From assembly GCA_963693085.1 (NCBI GenBank), contig OY856412.1, positions 963,260,281 through 963,324,280 on the forward strand: a stretch of 64,000 nt of DNA, written 5' to 3'. Made by a program: the position numbers and the translations under genes. The stretch's first letter is position 1. Each line of letters opens with the position of its first letter. This stretch comes from Alisma plantago-aquatica. Taxonomy: Eukaryota > Streptophyta > Magnoliopsida > Alismatales > Alismataceae. A model generated the notes under the pieces. It searched no databases. It worked only from the letters and a program-made list of their open reading frames with translations, and was not told where the DNA came from. Of the stretch, positions 11,167-23,118 are shown piece after piece.

Positions 11167-14100
11167 GGTGAGGGTATAGAAGTCTTTCTCCCTATGGTTG
11201 TGTATGAGACCTTTGGAATTCAACCCTTTCTACTCTTAGACCCTTTTGGTGATCCGAAAGCCTTCTGGAATGAGTGTGGAGGAATAGATATGACCATGTC
11301 TTAGGAGAAGGTACTCCTTCTATGTTGTTGATGCATGTTGAAGAATTAAGGTCATTTGGATGCTTCGTGGGTAGATAGCTTCATCCAGTGATCAAACCAA
11401 GTAAGATCCTTCTTATTCTTCATCCCCATTTATGCTCTCTCCTTATTCTTTTTCCTTGGGCTGAGATCCATGGATTTCCATTATAGAAGGTGGATCATCT
11501 AGCTAAAGGACTCTCCTTTCATCTCTTTTTGTCCTAGCAAAGGCTACTTTCTTCTCTCCTTACCCTAGGAAAGGCTAAAACATGCTATATAGAGCTTTGA
11601 TGGAGCTTTTGATGGAGACTAGAATTTAACTAGGTAAATCTAAAAGAGGAAGGATTGATTCTCAGGAAAATGTGTGTTTCTTGCTCCTTTCATGATTTAA
11701 ACCACTTTGTGGCTTAATTTTATGGAAAATGCAAGTTTTGAGTTCTATGCCTAAAATGTTGAATCTTGTGCGCTAATTTACCTTTTTATGGGGTAGTCAC
11801 GAATTTTTTGCTCTTCCCTAATATTTTGAGGGTGATTATTGATCTGAATACCATTCTCTCCTAATCATAGGAGAACTACAATTAAGAAATCTAATTATTT
11901 ATGCCTTGTAATGCCTAACCTTGCTCTTAAAAATGAAAGAGAACCTAATTTGCCTCAAAGGTGAATCTTTATTATTTACTTTCATAGCAAATTAGTGAAA
12001 CCATGAATCTCCTTACTGCTACTGTTATTCATATTAGCTTTTGTTAACCTAATCTTTTATGGGTTGAAAATTCAAAATTTATGTTCATATACCTTATATG
12101 TGGAGCTTTTATGATTTTTGAGTACCCTAGAGATGGAATTTGGAATTTATCACTCTTCTACTTGTAGAATGATAATATTTGATGCAAAAAATATTATTTT
12201 TATACGAATATTCTACTAGAACCTTGTAAAAGTTAAATCATAGGTTAAAAGTGATACCTTTAAATCCCAAAATGGCTCTTTCTATACAGAATAACTATTC
12301 AATATCCCAAATTTTGAATACCACATAACTTTCTCATTGTTTGAAATTTTAATCTAAAATTTTGGGTAGTGTTCTATCTCTATCATAGGAAGGCATTTGC
12401 AACCTTTCAAGTCATTCTAAGGTTCCTACGTAAACTTATTACTGTTTTGGCCTTTTAAAAGTTTTGGGTAGTTTATGCCCTAAATGAGGATCTTGAGTTA
12501 TCTTATGAACCATATTATACTTCCTAAAGTTGTATATTTTAAAATAAGTCATTAAATAATGTGAATGTTTATAATGAAAAAAGATTGTTAACTATTAGAA
12601 TATGCATGTCATATATCACTAGGGAAACAAACATGGTGAATAAGTCAGGTTGGGGGTTTCTTAATTACATATGAGTTTCAGTAATAGATTGAAGTCTTTT
12701 TATGATGAAAAATCTTAATGTAGTATTCATCTTACTCACAAGTTTAATGTGTATTCCATCTCTTCTCTCTATATAAATTAAAAGGTTTGTAGAAGAATGT
12801 GATAAAATGTGACACAATAAGATGGATCTTATATATGTTATACTTATATGTATGCTCGTTTTCCATGGGTTTGATGCCTTGAGTGCTATGGTATGGATGT
12901 CATCTTTAGGATTATGACATGGCCCAAATATTAATGCTAATTTGTGTCCTTTTTAAGAGATAAGATGATGGATTAGAAGAAGTAATACAATCTTATGATT
13001 TAATAGATTTTCTCTTAAGTGATCATATATATGTTTCACTATAACGCAGTAGGTCCTACAATAGATATAAAATGATTGATTTCTGATTTGAATTAATTGT
13101 TCATAGAAACAATCTATTATGATAATTCCTCATAATAACCCTAGAAAAGGAATAATGATGATTATACTTGTTGCATTATCATACTTGATCTAAACGATGA
13201 TTATGAGAAATTCTAATTATGGATCAATGGATTGTATTTTTATGACCTCTCAGTCACACAACACCAACTTTACCACTCGGATGCCACTACATAGTCAATG
13301 GGTTGTATTTTTGTTTTACAATATGCAAGTTGGAGATATATTATAGTTAAGGATAAATATTCCATGTTTATGCCTTGTTCAAGGCTTATGTGAATTTACT
13401 TGATAATTTGGGCCTTGTTGTGGCCAAGGTTTACAAGATGGACCTAGTTATGCTCTAATGTAATGTGTTGAGACCTTTATTTGGCTGTGAATTTTTTAGT
13501 AGTTGATATATGCGAATACCTTTATATATTATGATGTTGTTATAATTAATTAATTTCTACAATCACATATGTGAATCTTGTATGTAAATTGATTGATGCA
13601 ATCAAAAAATGAGTAATTAGATTAATGAATCAAGTGTAACCATAATCATGTAGTAACTTGTGGCTTTAGATCTTTCTCAATGTCAGAATTTATTGGATAG
13701 TGAAATGAGATCTTTTGTAACAAGCTCATATTTTGAAAGGAGATTGGAGTCATATATTGTTGAGTATATGTGGGTGTTTGGGAGGGTTTTCTTTGCCATC
13801 CTGACTAGAAATTGGATTGAAGGTTGTATAACCTGATTTTTGGTATTGTGTCCTATGTACCCAGGACAGACTAGATTTTTAGTGGGATGGCCATTGTACC
13901 TAAGCGAGGGGAAGAGATCTTTAGGAGTATGCTCATCTTTAGATCTTATACGGGACTGACTGGGACTTTGTAGTGGCCAACTAGTACTTTTGAGTGATGC
14001 ACCTCAAACTACCCATGGCTTAATAAAATATATAAATCAGTCGTGCCATATATCTATTTAGGATATTTTAGCAAATTAACATTGGATATTGTTATTTTTC

Positions 14101-14379
14101 TCGAATAATGTGTAAGTTATATGAGACTTTATGAATTACTAATAATTGCATGGATCATTTGGAAGCACTATAAGTAATGTTATCTAAATAACATTTAAGA
14201 TGTTTGTACTCTGAGAATCATGTTATGTTGGTATAAATGTCTTATATTTATGTCGTAAATATGTGATAATATGAGTTAAAATATGATATGATAATTGAAT
14301 AGTGAAATAAGATAGAATTGTTTTCTCTATTATATGTATTCCACCTCTTGTGTCATACATGTATGTTTATATCTTGGTG

Positions 14380-14469
14380 GGAGCAATCCTTCCAATGGGA
14401 CTCTTTTATAGTCTCATGTGGTTCGGAGCAATCCTCCCATTGGGACTCTTTTATAGTCTCATGTTGTTA
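14380..14469 (+). repeat. 45 bp tandem duplication
   Basis: Two adjacent copies start GGAGCAATCC at 14380 and 14425 and differ at only a few bases. They sit near the 3' part of gypsy LTR 2. Confidence 0.85.
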
Positions 14470-15006
14470 TTCCTCAATATTTTAGGTATTCTATTGCAAT
14501 GTAAAGGATGAATATGGTCATGTTTTAATAAGAATTAATACAATAACGTCTAGAGTATCCATGTACTCTTGATTTCCTAAGTGTTGGGTGGGTAGTTGTG
14601 GATGTATATGATTATATGTTTTTATCTTAGTGTCTTCTTATAAATATGAATTGTAGACCACTTGATTATGTACACATGGTGTAACTCCAAATATATCGTC
14701 CCTCTTGTAACCTTGGTGTCGAGATTAATAAATATATTTAATTTTGCTTCACTATATTGTCCTCTTTATAATGAGTTTTATGTGACATACTTTGATGTTT
14801 TATTCAGATCTTTTAACCTAGTTTTTTTTGGTTTCTAGTTTTAGGCTATGTTTTGTTTAAGGATGAGTCTTAATGATCAATTTTGGATTTGATCAGTGAG
14901 ACAAGTCTTCACAAAGATCTTAAAAAAGAGAAGTAAGGGATAACAATAATAATAACTTCTTCTTGGTGTCTGCAATGTTAATATGTGGATCATTTTTGGT
15001 GTCACG

Positions 15007-15308
15007 CCGGAGAAATCATATCATTCACCTCCTTTGACTTTGCTTGTACCACACTCCCAACCCTAAAAATTAAAAAGGATGACACGAGTGTAGAAACTAA
15101 TAGGAATCAACTCTCACTGTGGTTGTAGAACTATCTTATTGGATACCCACGAATGTATTTTGAAATTTTGAAGATAAAATTGTATTTGACTCCTAGTATG
15201 ACGTTTTATATAGCCTTACTAGAATAGACAAGACCAATTTATAATTTAAAACTAAATAAATATATCATATATAAATTCTTTCATACTATTGCATGACTTT
15301 CTCAAAAG
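15007..15308. other. Short interval without recognised features
   Basis: This lies between gypsy LTR 2 and the hAT transposon. I see no gene or repeat. Before the hAT insertion it was continuous with 18518 onward. Confidence 0.5.
15301..15308. repeat. Left target site duplication of the hAT transposon
   Basis: CTCAAAAG directly before the terminal repeat matches CTCATAAG (18510-18517) after it at seven of eight bases. Eight-base duplications are the hallmark of hAT transposition. Confidence 0.85.
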
Positions 15309-16034
15309 TAGGGCTGTCAATGGGGAGGGTATGGGGAGGGTAAGGTCTTACCCTTACCCTTACCCTCTTTGGGTAGAGGGTAAGGGTAGGGGTAATTATC
15401 CTTCTCAACAATCCCCTTACCCTTACCCTCTTCTCCACAGGGTAAACGGGGAGGGTAAAGAGTAAGCAGATAATTTTGACAAAAAGAATTTTATACACAT
15501 TGTGTGTTGATTTTTAATAATTTTATAACTAATTTATTGATAACAACATATAAAACATTATATACAATTCAAAGGCATATGTTTCTCAATGTAAAGTTAA
15601 ATCAATTCACACAATAACAATTTTTTATGCATAAATCATTTTTTTCCTTTGCATAAGTATGCATAACAAATAAGTGTTTCACCAACACCTCATTTTCCGC
15701 AAGATATATATGTTTTTCCCTCAAGAAAGTATTACAAGCACAACAACAAGTCATTTTCCAATGATAGAATAAAGTAACTCTCAAGTTCAAATACTATTAC
15801 AAAAGAGGCTACCAAGTTCATAGATTATAAAAATCTACTAGAACATATTAATTACATGAGAATCATTACATAATATAAAATCACAATAGGAATAATGAAC
15901 TTCTTGTCTCTCCAAAAATGGTGATCATTCTGTTACCCTGAAAGAACAAGCATTCAAAAAGATCATATAACTAAAAATTTGCTAATCCAGACTTAAAAAT
16001 AAAACATAAAGTAAGAGTGTATACCTTCAAGTCT

Positions 16035-17205
16035 TTAATTCCACTTCCATAACATCATCCACACTAGGAACCTTATAAGTAGATTCTTTAACAGTATCAA
16101 GTGTTTCCTCCTTGCCAACATATTATTCTGTGACCAAAAAAGAAATAAGTAACAAGTAAATAATACCAAGTATTTCACAATATAAGTAAAAGATAATGAA
16201 AAAGTTGGTGCCAAATTACCACAAAGTGAGCTTCTTATCCAATCTTGAGAACATATGATTCCCTCAACTGTAGTTGGCTTCATAGAGCTCCTATATTGAT
16301 CAAGTACTCTCCCTCCTATACTAAATGCTGCTTCAGAAGCAACAATGGTAATAGGAATAGCTGAAACATCACGTGCCATCTTTGCTGTTATAGGATACTT
16401 TGGCTTATTGAGTTTCCACCATCCCAATATATCAACTTGACTCTCTTTTTGATCAATGTTACAACTATAAAGTTTTTCCATAAATGCATGTAAGAGATTA
16501 TCATGGGGTGTGAGGAGCAGGTACAAAGGAAAAATTGAGAATCCTTCTTTGTAATTTCCAAGAATCATCAATGTAGTGAGCAGTTAAAGCCATATACCCC
16601 TTGTTTGTATTTGATGTCCACATATCACTTGTAAGTGAGATACGACAAGACAAACCATCTAGAACATTGTACAATTTAACCCTTTTTTGTTCATACAACT
16701 ACATACAATCACTCTTTATGGTATTTCTTGTCACCATTTTGAATTGAGGTTGGAGATTGTTAACAAAATCATGAAACCCAACATGATTAACCAATGAAAT
16801 TGGATATTCATGCAACACAATCATCCTAGACAAAACTTGTCAACATAAGTCTTGATTAAACTTGTAAGTTTTCACCTCCATTGCACCATCTTTCCTATTA
16901 GGCATTAGATTTAAGGTTGCCTGCCCTTTTCCCTTATATTGAGTAAAATGTTTGTTAGTACGATGATAAGCTAGGTGAGAGCATCCATCTTTTGGCCTAT
17001 TAGTGAGAAGTTGTGAACAATGCTTACACTTGGATTTACGAACACCATTAACCACTACTTTATCAAAATGAGGCCACACATCTAAGGTAGTTTGCTTAGT
17101 TTTAGGTTTATCTTGCTTATCACTAATTGCAGAACCAGAAGTAGAATATGTCAAATTGCCACTAGGATTAGGATTGCTTGCATTTTCTTCCCCACTTTTA
17201 TCCAT
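16035..17205 (-). pseudogene. hAT transposase pseudogene with BED zinc finger
   Basis: The start at 17205 (MDKSGEENAS) opens a 121-residue frame with a BED zinc finger: KCKHC around residues 60-64 and a histidine pair in SHLAYHRTNKH around residues 76-86. Further on, 16698-16501 encodes the conserved hAT stretch with LTSDMWTSNTNKGYMALTAH. A frameshift follows at PAPHTP, then FMEKLYSCNIDQK, and directly after it the dimerisation domain (DILGWWKLNKPKYP, and ASEAAFSIGGRVLDQYRSS, about 16450-16220). The region normally between NID-K and the dimerisation domain, about 200 residues with catalytic residues, is absent. A likely GT-AG intron lies at about 16128-16219. After it a different frame continues with TVKESTYKVPSVDDVMEVE, resembling the gene's tail. 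Intact relatives are near 650-700 residues. Non-functional. Confidence 0.85.
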
Positions 17206-17689
17206 TGAATCTATACAAATAAAAAAGAGCTTTATTATTAAGAATGTTCATACTTGACTATAAACAAGACAATAACATAGTAAAGACATATTATGCTCAA
17301 CATTCATTACACATAGTTGCACAAGAATCATCACAAACAGTCACTTAACAACCACCACACAACAAAATAGCATTTGTGTTTTAATCAAACAATCATCAAA
17401 TGTTGATAGTGATTGTGACACATACTACTCATTACAATACAAGCTAGCACTTATGCTTAAACAAATACATTCAAGAGTTTTAGGAATGTACCCGTTTGAA
17501 TGAGAACATATAGCTTAACAGCTTAAGCAAGTTATAGTCACCACTGGTCACCACCATAGTAGTTCCAAAATTCAATCACACAAGAGAAATAGAAGTTTAG
17601 AATAAATGAAAAAGCCCCTGCTTGAGGATAAAGGTTAGACATCAGGATCACAACACCACAAATAAGGAAGAGAGCAAATGGAAAACTCA

Positions 17690-18240
17690 ATACCTAGTAG
17701 CTATTGTGCGCCAATACAACCTCCACTGAACGACACCGAAGTGGGGAGATACAAGACCGTGGCCCGTGGCCGGGAGGTGAATGTCTGACGAGGAGCTGCT
17801 ACTGGTGGCCGGTGGGTGAACATCCTGTAGGATAGTGACGTGGAGTTGGCATGGCTGAGGGCAACATGGAGTTGGCGTGGCTGAGAGATACATGAAGTTG
17901 CTGCTTGCTTACTGTGCAATGGACAGGGAATGAGGGAAGCCACTGCGCTGAGCAAGTGAGCGGGGTGTCGCGACCGTGCAATGGAAGCAGAAGACTACAG
18001 AAGGCCCGCAACGGGGAACGGCCGAACGGGGTCGGGGGGGAATGGGTCGAATGGCTGAAGGCCAGAAGGCAGAATCCTGTCCATCATGTGACTCCTACGA
18101 CTCTCCGCGGTCTACGACTGCCGCTGCTTTGCATGCTATTCGTGAGCGGCGAGTCCCCAGTTTCCAGTTTGCTGCTTTACGTATCGTAATGGTAACCAAG
18201 CAGAAAGTAGGCCGTCGTGCCCTAAGAGGCATCCAACTTT
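17690..18240 (-). promoter_or_regulatory. GC-rich 5' region of the hAT transposon
   Basis: About 550 bases upstream of the transposase start are much richer in G, C and CpG than anything nearby. Several overlapping open frames of 60-113 codons occur on both strands (for example 17976-18317 and 17701-17955). None resembles a known protein, and open frames on all strands are expected from GC-rich sequence. The best reading is a promoter and first-exon region of the transposase gene. A captured host fragment is an alternative. Confidence 0.4.
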
Positions 18241-18509
18241 GTACTTTTATAACTAGTCTATTAGTATTAGGGTTAAACATTTACATACAAACCCCTTTAG
18301 AATATATTTTTGTGTAACATTTATATCATGTGCGGGTAAAAGGGTAAAGTGGTATGGATAATGTCTATACCTTACCCTCCCCTTATAGTATAGCGGGGAA
18401 ACAAGGAACCAGTAAATGGGTAAATGGTAATAAAAATCTCTACCTTACCCTTACCCTCCAGGGTATGGGTAAGGGTAAACGGACAATACCCTCCCCATTG
18501 ACAGCCCTA

Positions 18510-18517
18510 CTCATAAG
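18510..18517. repeat. Right target site duplication of the hAT transposon
   Basis: CTCATAAG matches the left copy CTCAAAAG except at one base. Confidence 0.85.
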
Positions 18518-21500
18518 AATAAAATACTAATTTTCAACTAAATGTGTAAAATATAATTACATAAGATACCCCCACACTCTTTACTATATATTTAAATTAA
18601 AATTAAATAACAACTTTGTAATTAAAAAAATTGTAAAGAAAACCCCTAACCACCTTCTTTATATAAAATAGATGTGTGATTTTAACATGTATGATATTTA
18701 ATTGTGCTATTCAAATCTACTTGTCATCTTAGCATGTACATTAGAGTAGTACCTATAAAACTTAGATTCCAACAATTAGTCTAGCTACTAGCTAACCAGG
18801 TTGTGCTAGCAGTATGGGAGCTTGCTCTATTGATTATGTTATGAGTTTGCTCATCTAATTCAATTACATATATTTTTGTTTCTCTTTTATGTTTGTTTGC
18901 TTTTTAACAAATTGTGGAGTTAGAAGCTTATGCCAATGCATCTTACAATATTGTTTGTCATATGTGGACGTTGTCAAAAATAGTTTTAGACTATGTCTGG
19001 TAAATTATGAATCATAGGGAGTGGAATGACAGAGAAATAAAAAATGATGTTTAATTAGAATGATAATGGGAAGGAAAAAGTTACATGGAATTCATGGGGA
19101 TATTTTGCATGTTTTCATCATTCTAAATTGTATGGTAAATTATAGTGACAATATTTCTTTCAAAAAAATTAACTTTCCACTAATTATTTGAACACATATG
19201 TAAAATAAATTCTTTTCTCAATATTTTTCTTATCAAGGCGAACACATTTTCCTTAAATATTTTTCAATTATATTTTCACCAAAAAAATTCTATTTTTAAA
19301 TAATATTTTCCCATCTCACTTCCCTCTATGTAACTTTCCTTGCTAACAATTTATTTATTTTTGTTAAGTTAACCATTTTCAACAAAACAATTCTCTTTGT
19401 TAAAACAAACTTCCTTCCAAGAATGTCTTTTCCTTCAATTAAAGTTTTTCAAAAGTTTAGTTTTATACCAAATGTTACTTAATTCTAACAGAGAATTTTT
19501 CCACCAAAAAATTTTCATTCTAGAAAATCTTCCACAAAATTATTTTTATCTAAGTAGTGACATCTTCTTATATAAACTCAAGAAAGCAACTAAATTTATA
19601 TTGTTCTATTTTTACTTTTAACAAGATTATTGAGTTTCTAAAATTAGTTTCTCACAAGTGAGTACTTGTCAAAATTTTCCCTCTGAGAAAAAGTCTTGCT
19701 TCAAATTAGTTGTCTACCATGTGATAAAAAATGTTGATCATGTTGTATTTATTAAGAAAATAAATAGGATTGAAAAATTTTAGTTTGTTGTTTTCTCAAT
19801 GAAGTTTTTATTTTCATTGACTATCAAGAATTAGAATATGCGTGTCAAAGATTCTCTTTTTTTATTTTATAATAATTTACTATTTATACTCATGAAAAGT
19901 TGTTGAGAGAATACCTTTTTGTTTATGTCAAAGAGAGTTTTCTTTCAGTTTGCCTACAACTTAAATAAATATAATTTATACTTGTATGTAGTATTTTTTA
20001 CTAAAAATTTTCTTCTCCCCATCCTTATACCGATATAACAAAAACACTTTTTAAGTATTTATTTCATCAACATCCCTTTCTCCTTACAATCACTACCCAA
20101 TATTAAATATTAACGATTTCTCCTTTGTCGTCCCCTTCCCCATCTATTTTTTCACGATTTTCCAAATGCAACATATTTATCCCAACTTATGTAAAAAATC
20201 AATTATTATCAATTTATATTTTGAATACATTTCATCAACTGATGTTGGTTGGTTATCATTTTTTGTTCATATATGGGTAATATTAACCTTGTTTTGCTAA
20301 TATTGTATGTTAACAAAATATGTGATGAGTATTGTATACTTTATGAGCTCAGCCTACATATTATAGTGCATGGGGTTATTAGGTTCATTTTATGTGTATG
20401 GGCTATGTTATGAATATTGAACATAGAAGGTCACTTGTTTATCATGTATGGAACCAAGCATGTTCATGTATGGTTTACGGACTATAACTTAAGGTTTCAA
20501 TTTCTCATCACTATTCATCAAATACACATCATCCACATCTCCAAAGTCTAAGACTAGTTTTCATGGATCTAAACTTGTCATCACTTCATGGTTTACAAAA
20601 TCATGGTAAGGGTCATATTTAACCGGAATTAGGGTTTGCATTTGCGTTACTCATTATATATTCATTAGATATTCATCTGGGTACTACAAGATGTATTAGG
20701 GTGTATCTTTAACCTTGTCTGGTGACATATAAACAATTAAGCATGTTGACAACTGACCTATGAAATTAGGTTTTCTAATATATGATTGAAGATTTTGGTA
20801 TGTCGCGAGATCTGCATTTACATGTCATGTTACAAAATTAAAAAGGGGATTTGAAATTTTATATATGGTTGTGTTTTACTTTATTTTTTTATGATCTATA
20901 TGTTCCTTGAACAAGTTTATTTTTATAGACAAATATCTTCTAACTGATATGGGTTTATTTGTATCTGTAGTATGTTATTTTTTTCTTCAACTTTTAGACT
21001 CCAAACTATTGATATATATATATATATATATATAATACCTCTCTCATCTTTTGCTTATGAACACAAATATTTTTTGTTTCTTATCTATTTTGTGATAAAA
21101 TCATTCTCGTGTGGATAAATTAGTTACCATATGTCTCACACTTATTTATAACCTAGGTATATAGTAGTTCCACTTGATGTTTACCCATGACTCTGATTGC
21201 TTTCACTTGCAGGGTGGTCACATCAAGGGAGGTCTAGTTAGGCTTATTTACTCTACCGATACTATATTAAAAAATGTTTTTACTTGGGTTTATTATCATC
21301 AAAATTAAGAAGTGGACTCTTCTATATTCTAGATTAATAGAGAACATTTTGATAAGATACAAAATGCAAGTACATCATCCATATAGATGGAGATTCCATT
21401 CCTAACTCTATGGTTGAAGTGACTTACATTTATAAATATTATTAATCATACTTTTATGCAGTACATTACTCAAGTACATGGTATAATTTCTTCAATTATA

Positions 21501-21837
21501 TTAAGAATATCTCTATCACGTTTTCTATAACCGCCAATATCCAAACTTTTGCTTCGCATGGCGTGGCATAGCCACTTTTCTGACCATTGCAGTTTACCAA
21601 GGTTCACATCCTCTGCCTCCTTGCATGCTGACACTTTGGTTCTCTCTTGGAACCCTAACACAACTCATTTTGTCCCTCTGCCCTATGTGACTCAAAATAA
21701 ACACTAAAAAGATCATCATTCCTTGCATGCAAAAAGTACTCATAACCCTTCTAGTTCCAATGTCATACAACACCAGAAATGTGGCCCTTCTCACTGCCCA
21801 TTCTCCATCATTCTTGACTATGTAATGGTTACATCAC
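18518..21837. other. AT-rich interval without recognised genes
   Basis: About 3.3 kb with no transposon domain, LTR end or long open frame that I can recognise. It is very AT-rich from about 19000 to 20200, with many short runs of A and T. Two overlapping minus-strand frames at 21470-21794 (63 and 66 codons) have no recognised motif. This is the only stretch of the window that could be old single-copy DNA, although decayed repeats are as likely. Confidence 0.5.
21012..21034. repeat. AT dinucleotide microsatellite
   Basis: An uninterrupted run of about eleven AT units. Confidence 0.95.
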
Positions 21838-21864
21838 TGATGCAACCCTAATTTAGGGCTATAT
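21838..21864 (+). mobile_element. Start of Athila-like LTR, copy E3 (left part)
   Basis: TGATGCAACCCTAATTTAGG followed by GCTATAT matches the LTR start seen on the minus strand of E1 (from 10554) and E2 (from 54813). It continues at 43464 with CTTGTGTC, as E1 and E2 do at the same place. So the 21.6 kb between is an insertion. Confidence 0.75.
21860..21864. repeat. Left 5 bp target site duplication (TATAT) of the three-LTR block
   Basis: TATAT directly precedes LTR A and also directly follows LTR C at 43459-43463. Five bases is the usual size for gypsy integration. Confidence 0.8.
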
Positions 21865-23118
21865 TGTGACAAACGCTATCCAAATGATAATGATATCACA
21901 TTAAACCATGCGAAAACAACCATTAACAACAAATTACCAAAAATCACAAAAATTAAAACCATTTTTCATAATGATCCACTGTCAGAAACTTTTTTCCAGT
22001 TTGCCCAAGGCCATATATACATACATCGTTCCCTCATATTACAAAGATTTGAGATATTAGTTGCTTTACCAAAACATATACAAAAGTAAAATTATACATT
22101 GAGGCGCTCGTAGACAAAATCTCAGATTGACCATTAAATCAGATATAAACTATCCCCCAAGGACCTGAGAGTATAGGGACAACACATAGGACTATATTTC
22201 TACTAAATGCATAACAACACACTCAACCTAAGCTATTACTATTGTCCTTGTTTCTACATCCCATTATCGGCTACACGGTTACTACCTCCTTGTGCATGTC
22301 CACCTAAAAAGTTTTGGAACCCATAGGGTGAGACAAAGTCCTAGAAAGAGATATAACTCTCTGCCAACAATATTATTTTCACATATATATTGTTATTTAA
22401 ACATAAATTAAGGCATGGTAGAATAATAACATAACTAAGCAGTTCAGATGACTATGATCAAATAGTATATCAAATAAATAATTTAGAAGGAATATGAAGA
22501 ACACGTATAATTGTTATAAACTAAATAGTATAAAAGCAAGACAAGTCTTCAACCAATGTTTCCGTATTTGATCCTTAAAAAAATACACTATATGGCTGAT
22601 TACATCTTTCAACAATTAATCTTATGCCCTGAGGATATGAGGTATACCACTCCTGCTCCCACTGACCACTGCAAAGTAGCATCAGTGCCATACAAGGTCC
22701 ATGGAAGAGTCAGAATCCACGACCTCACCCCGTCAGTCAGTACGAGAATGGCTGAGACAATATGACTCAATCTGCAATTAGCTAGCCTAGCGTATAGAGG
22801 CTCTTCTATATAGAGATACAATGTGTAGCATGTTCTCTATTCAGTTATGACCTTAAATCAATCCTACTTATAGCAGGGTGTGGTCCGTAACCAATCATGA
22901 TTGTTATTTGAGTCATGGTACAACTGTACTCTTGTTAGGGTATGCCCTGAAGCCAATCTTAATATTCAGGGTATGGCCCGTAGCCAATCCTGTTAGTAAA
23001 GGATACAAGGAGATACCTCAAGTTGCACCCCGCACATTCAATAATATGCACTCTGAGTAAAACTCATTTCACCATTCAGAAAATCTTGACACTTAATGGA
23101 TATATGGCCAGGGAAACT

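Larger units (their letters stand above)
10649..15006 (+). mobile_element. Gypsy LTR 2 (3' LTR, about 4.36 kb)
   Basis: The start TGTGACACCA and the end TGGTGTCACG form an inverted pair of ten bases with one change at the last base (CA to CG). The start follows a purine tract, so this is the 3' LTR of a plus-strand gypsy element. It contains a TATA box, a 45 bp duplication and no credible gene. It is of the same general build as LTR 1 but not obviously the same family. Confidence 0.65.
15309..18509 (-). mobile_element. hAT DNA transposon, 3.2 kb, defective
   Basis: The ends are inverted repeats of 17 bases, TAGGGCTGTCAATGGGG on the left and its complement on the right (18493-18509). An 8 bp target duplication flanks them. 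Just inside both ends are many copies of GGGTAAGGGTA and GGGGAGGGTA, typical of hAT subterminal transposase-binding repeats. A minus-strand transposase gene with a BED zinc finger and a hAT dimerisation domain lies inside, but its central part is missing. So the element keeps the sites needed for mobility but could not supply its own enzyme. One mismatch in the duplication suggests an insertion that is not very recent. Confidence 0.9.

Noticed and set aside
15330..15460. Telomere-like repeats (TTACCC, GGGTAA)
   Set aside because: They are short and mixed with other words, occur at both ends of a hAT element, and do not match the plant telomere unit TTTAGGG in tandem.
17905..18317. Possible host gene in the GC-rich part of the hAT element
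   Set aside because: Frames are open on both strands and all are short, with no domain. Composition alone explains them.
21470..21794. Minus-strand frames with a possible protein (KWLCHAMRSKSLDIGG and others)
   Set aside because: Two short overlapping frames with no recognised domain, splice pattern or neighbour support. Not enough to call a gene.
22556..22765. Frame starting MFPYLILK repeated at 30478-30687
   Set aside because: It lies in the LTRs at matching positions, reads against element transcription, and is explained by LTR duplication.
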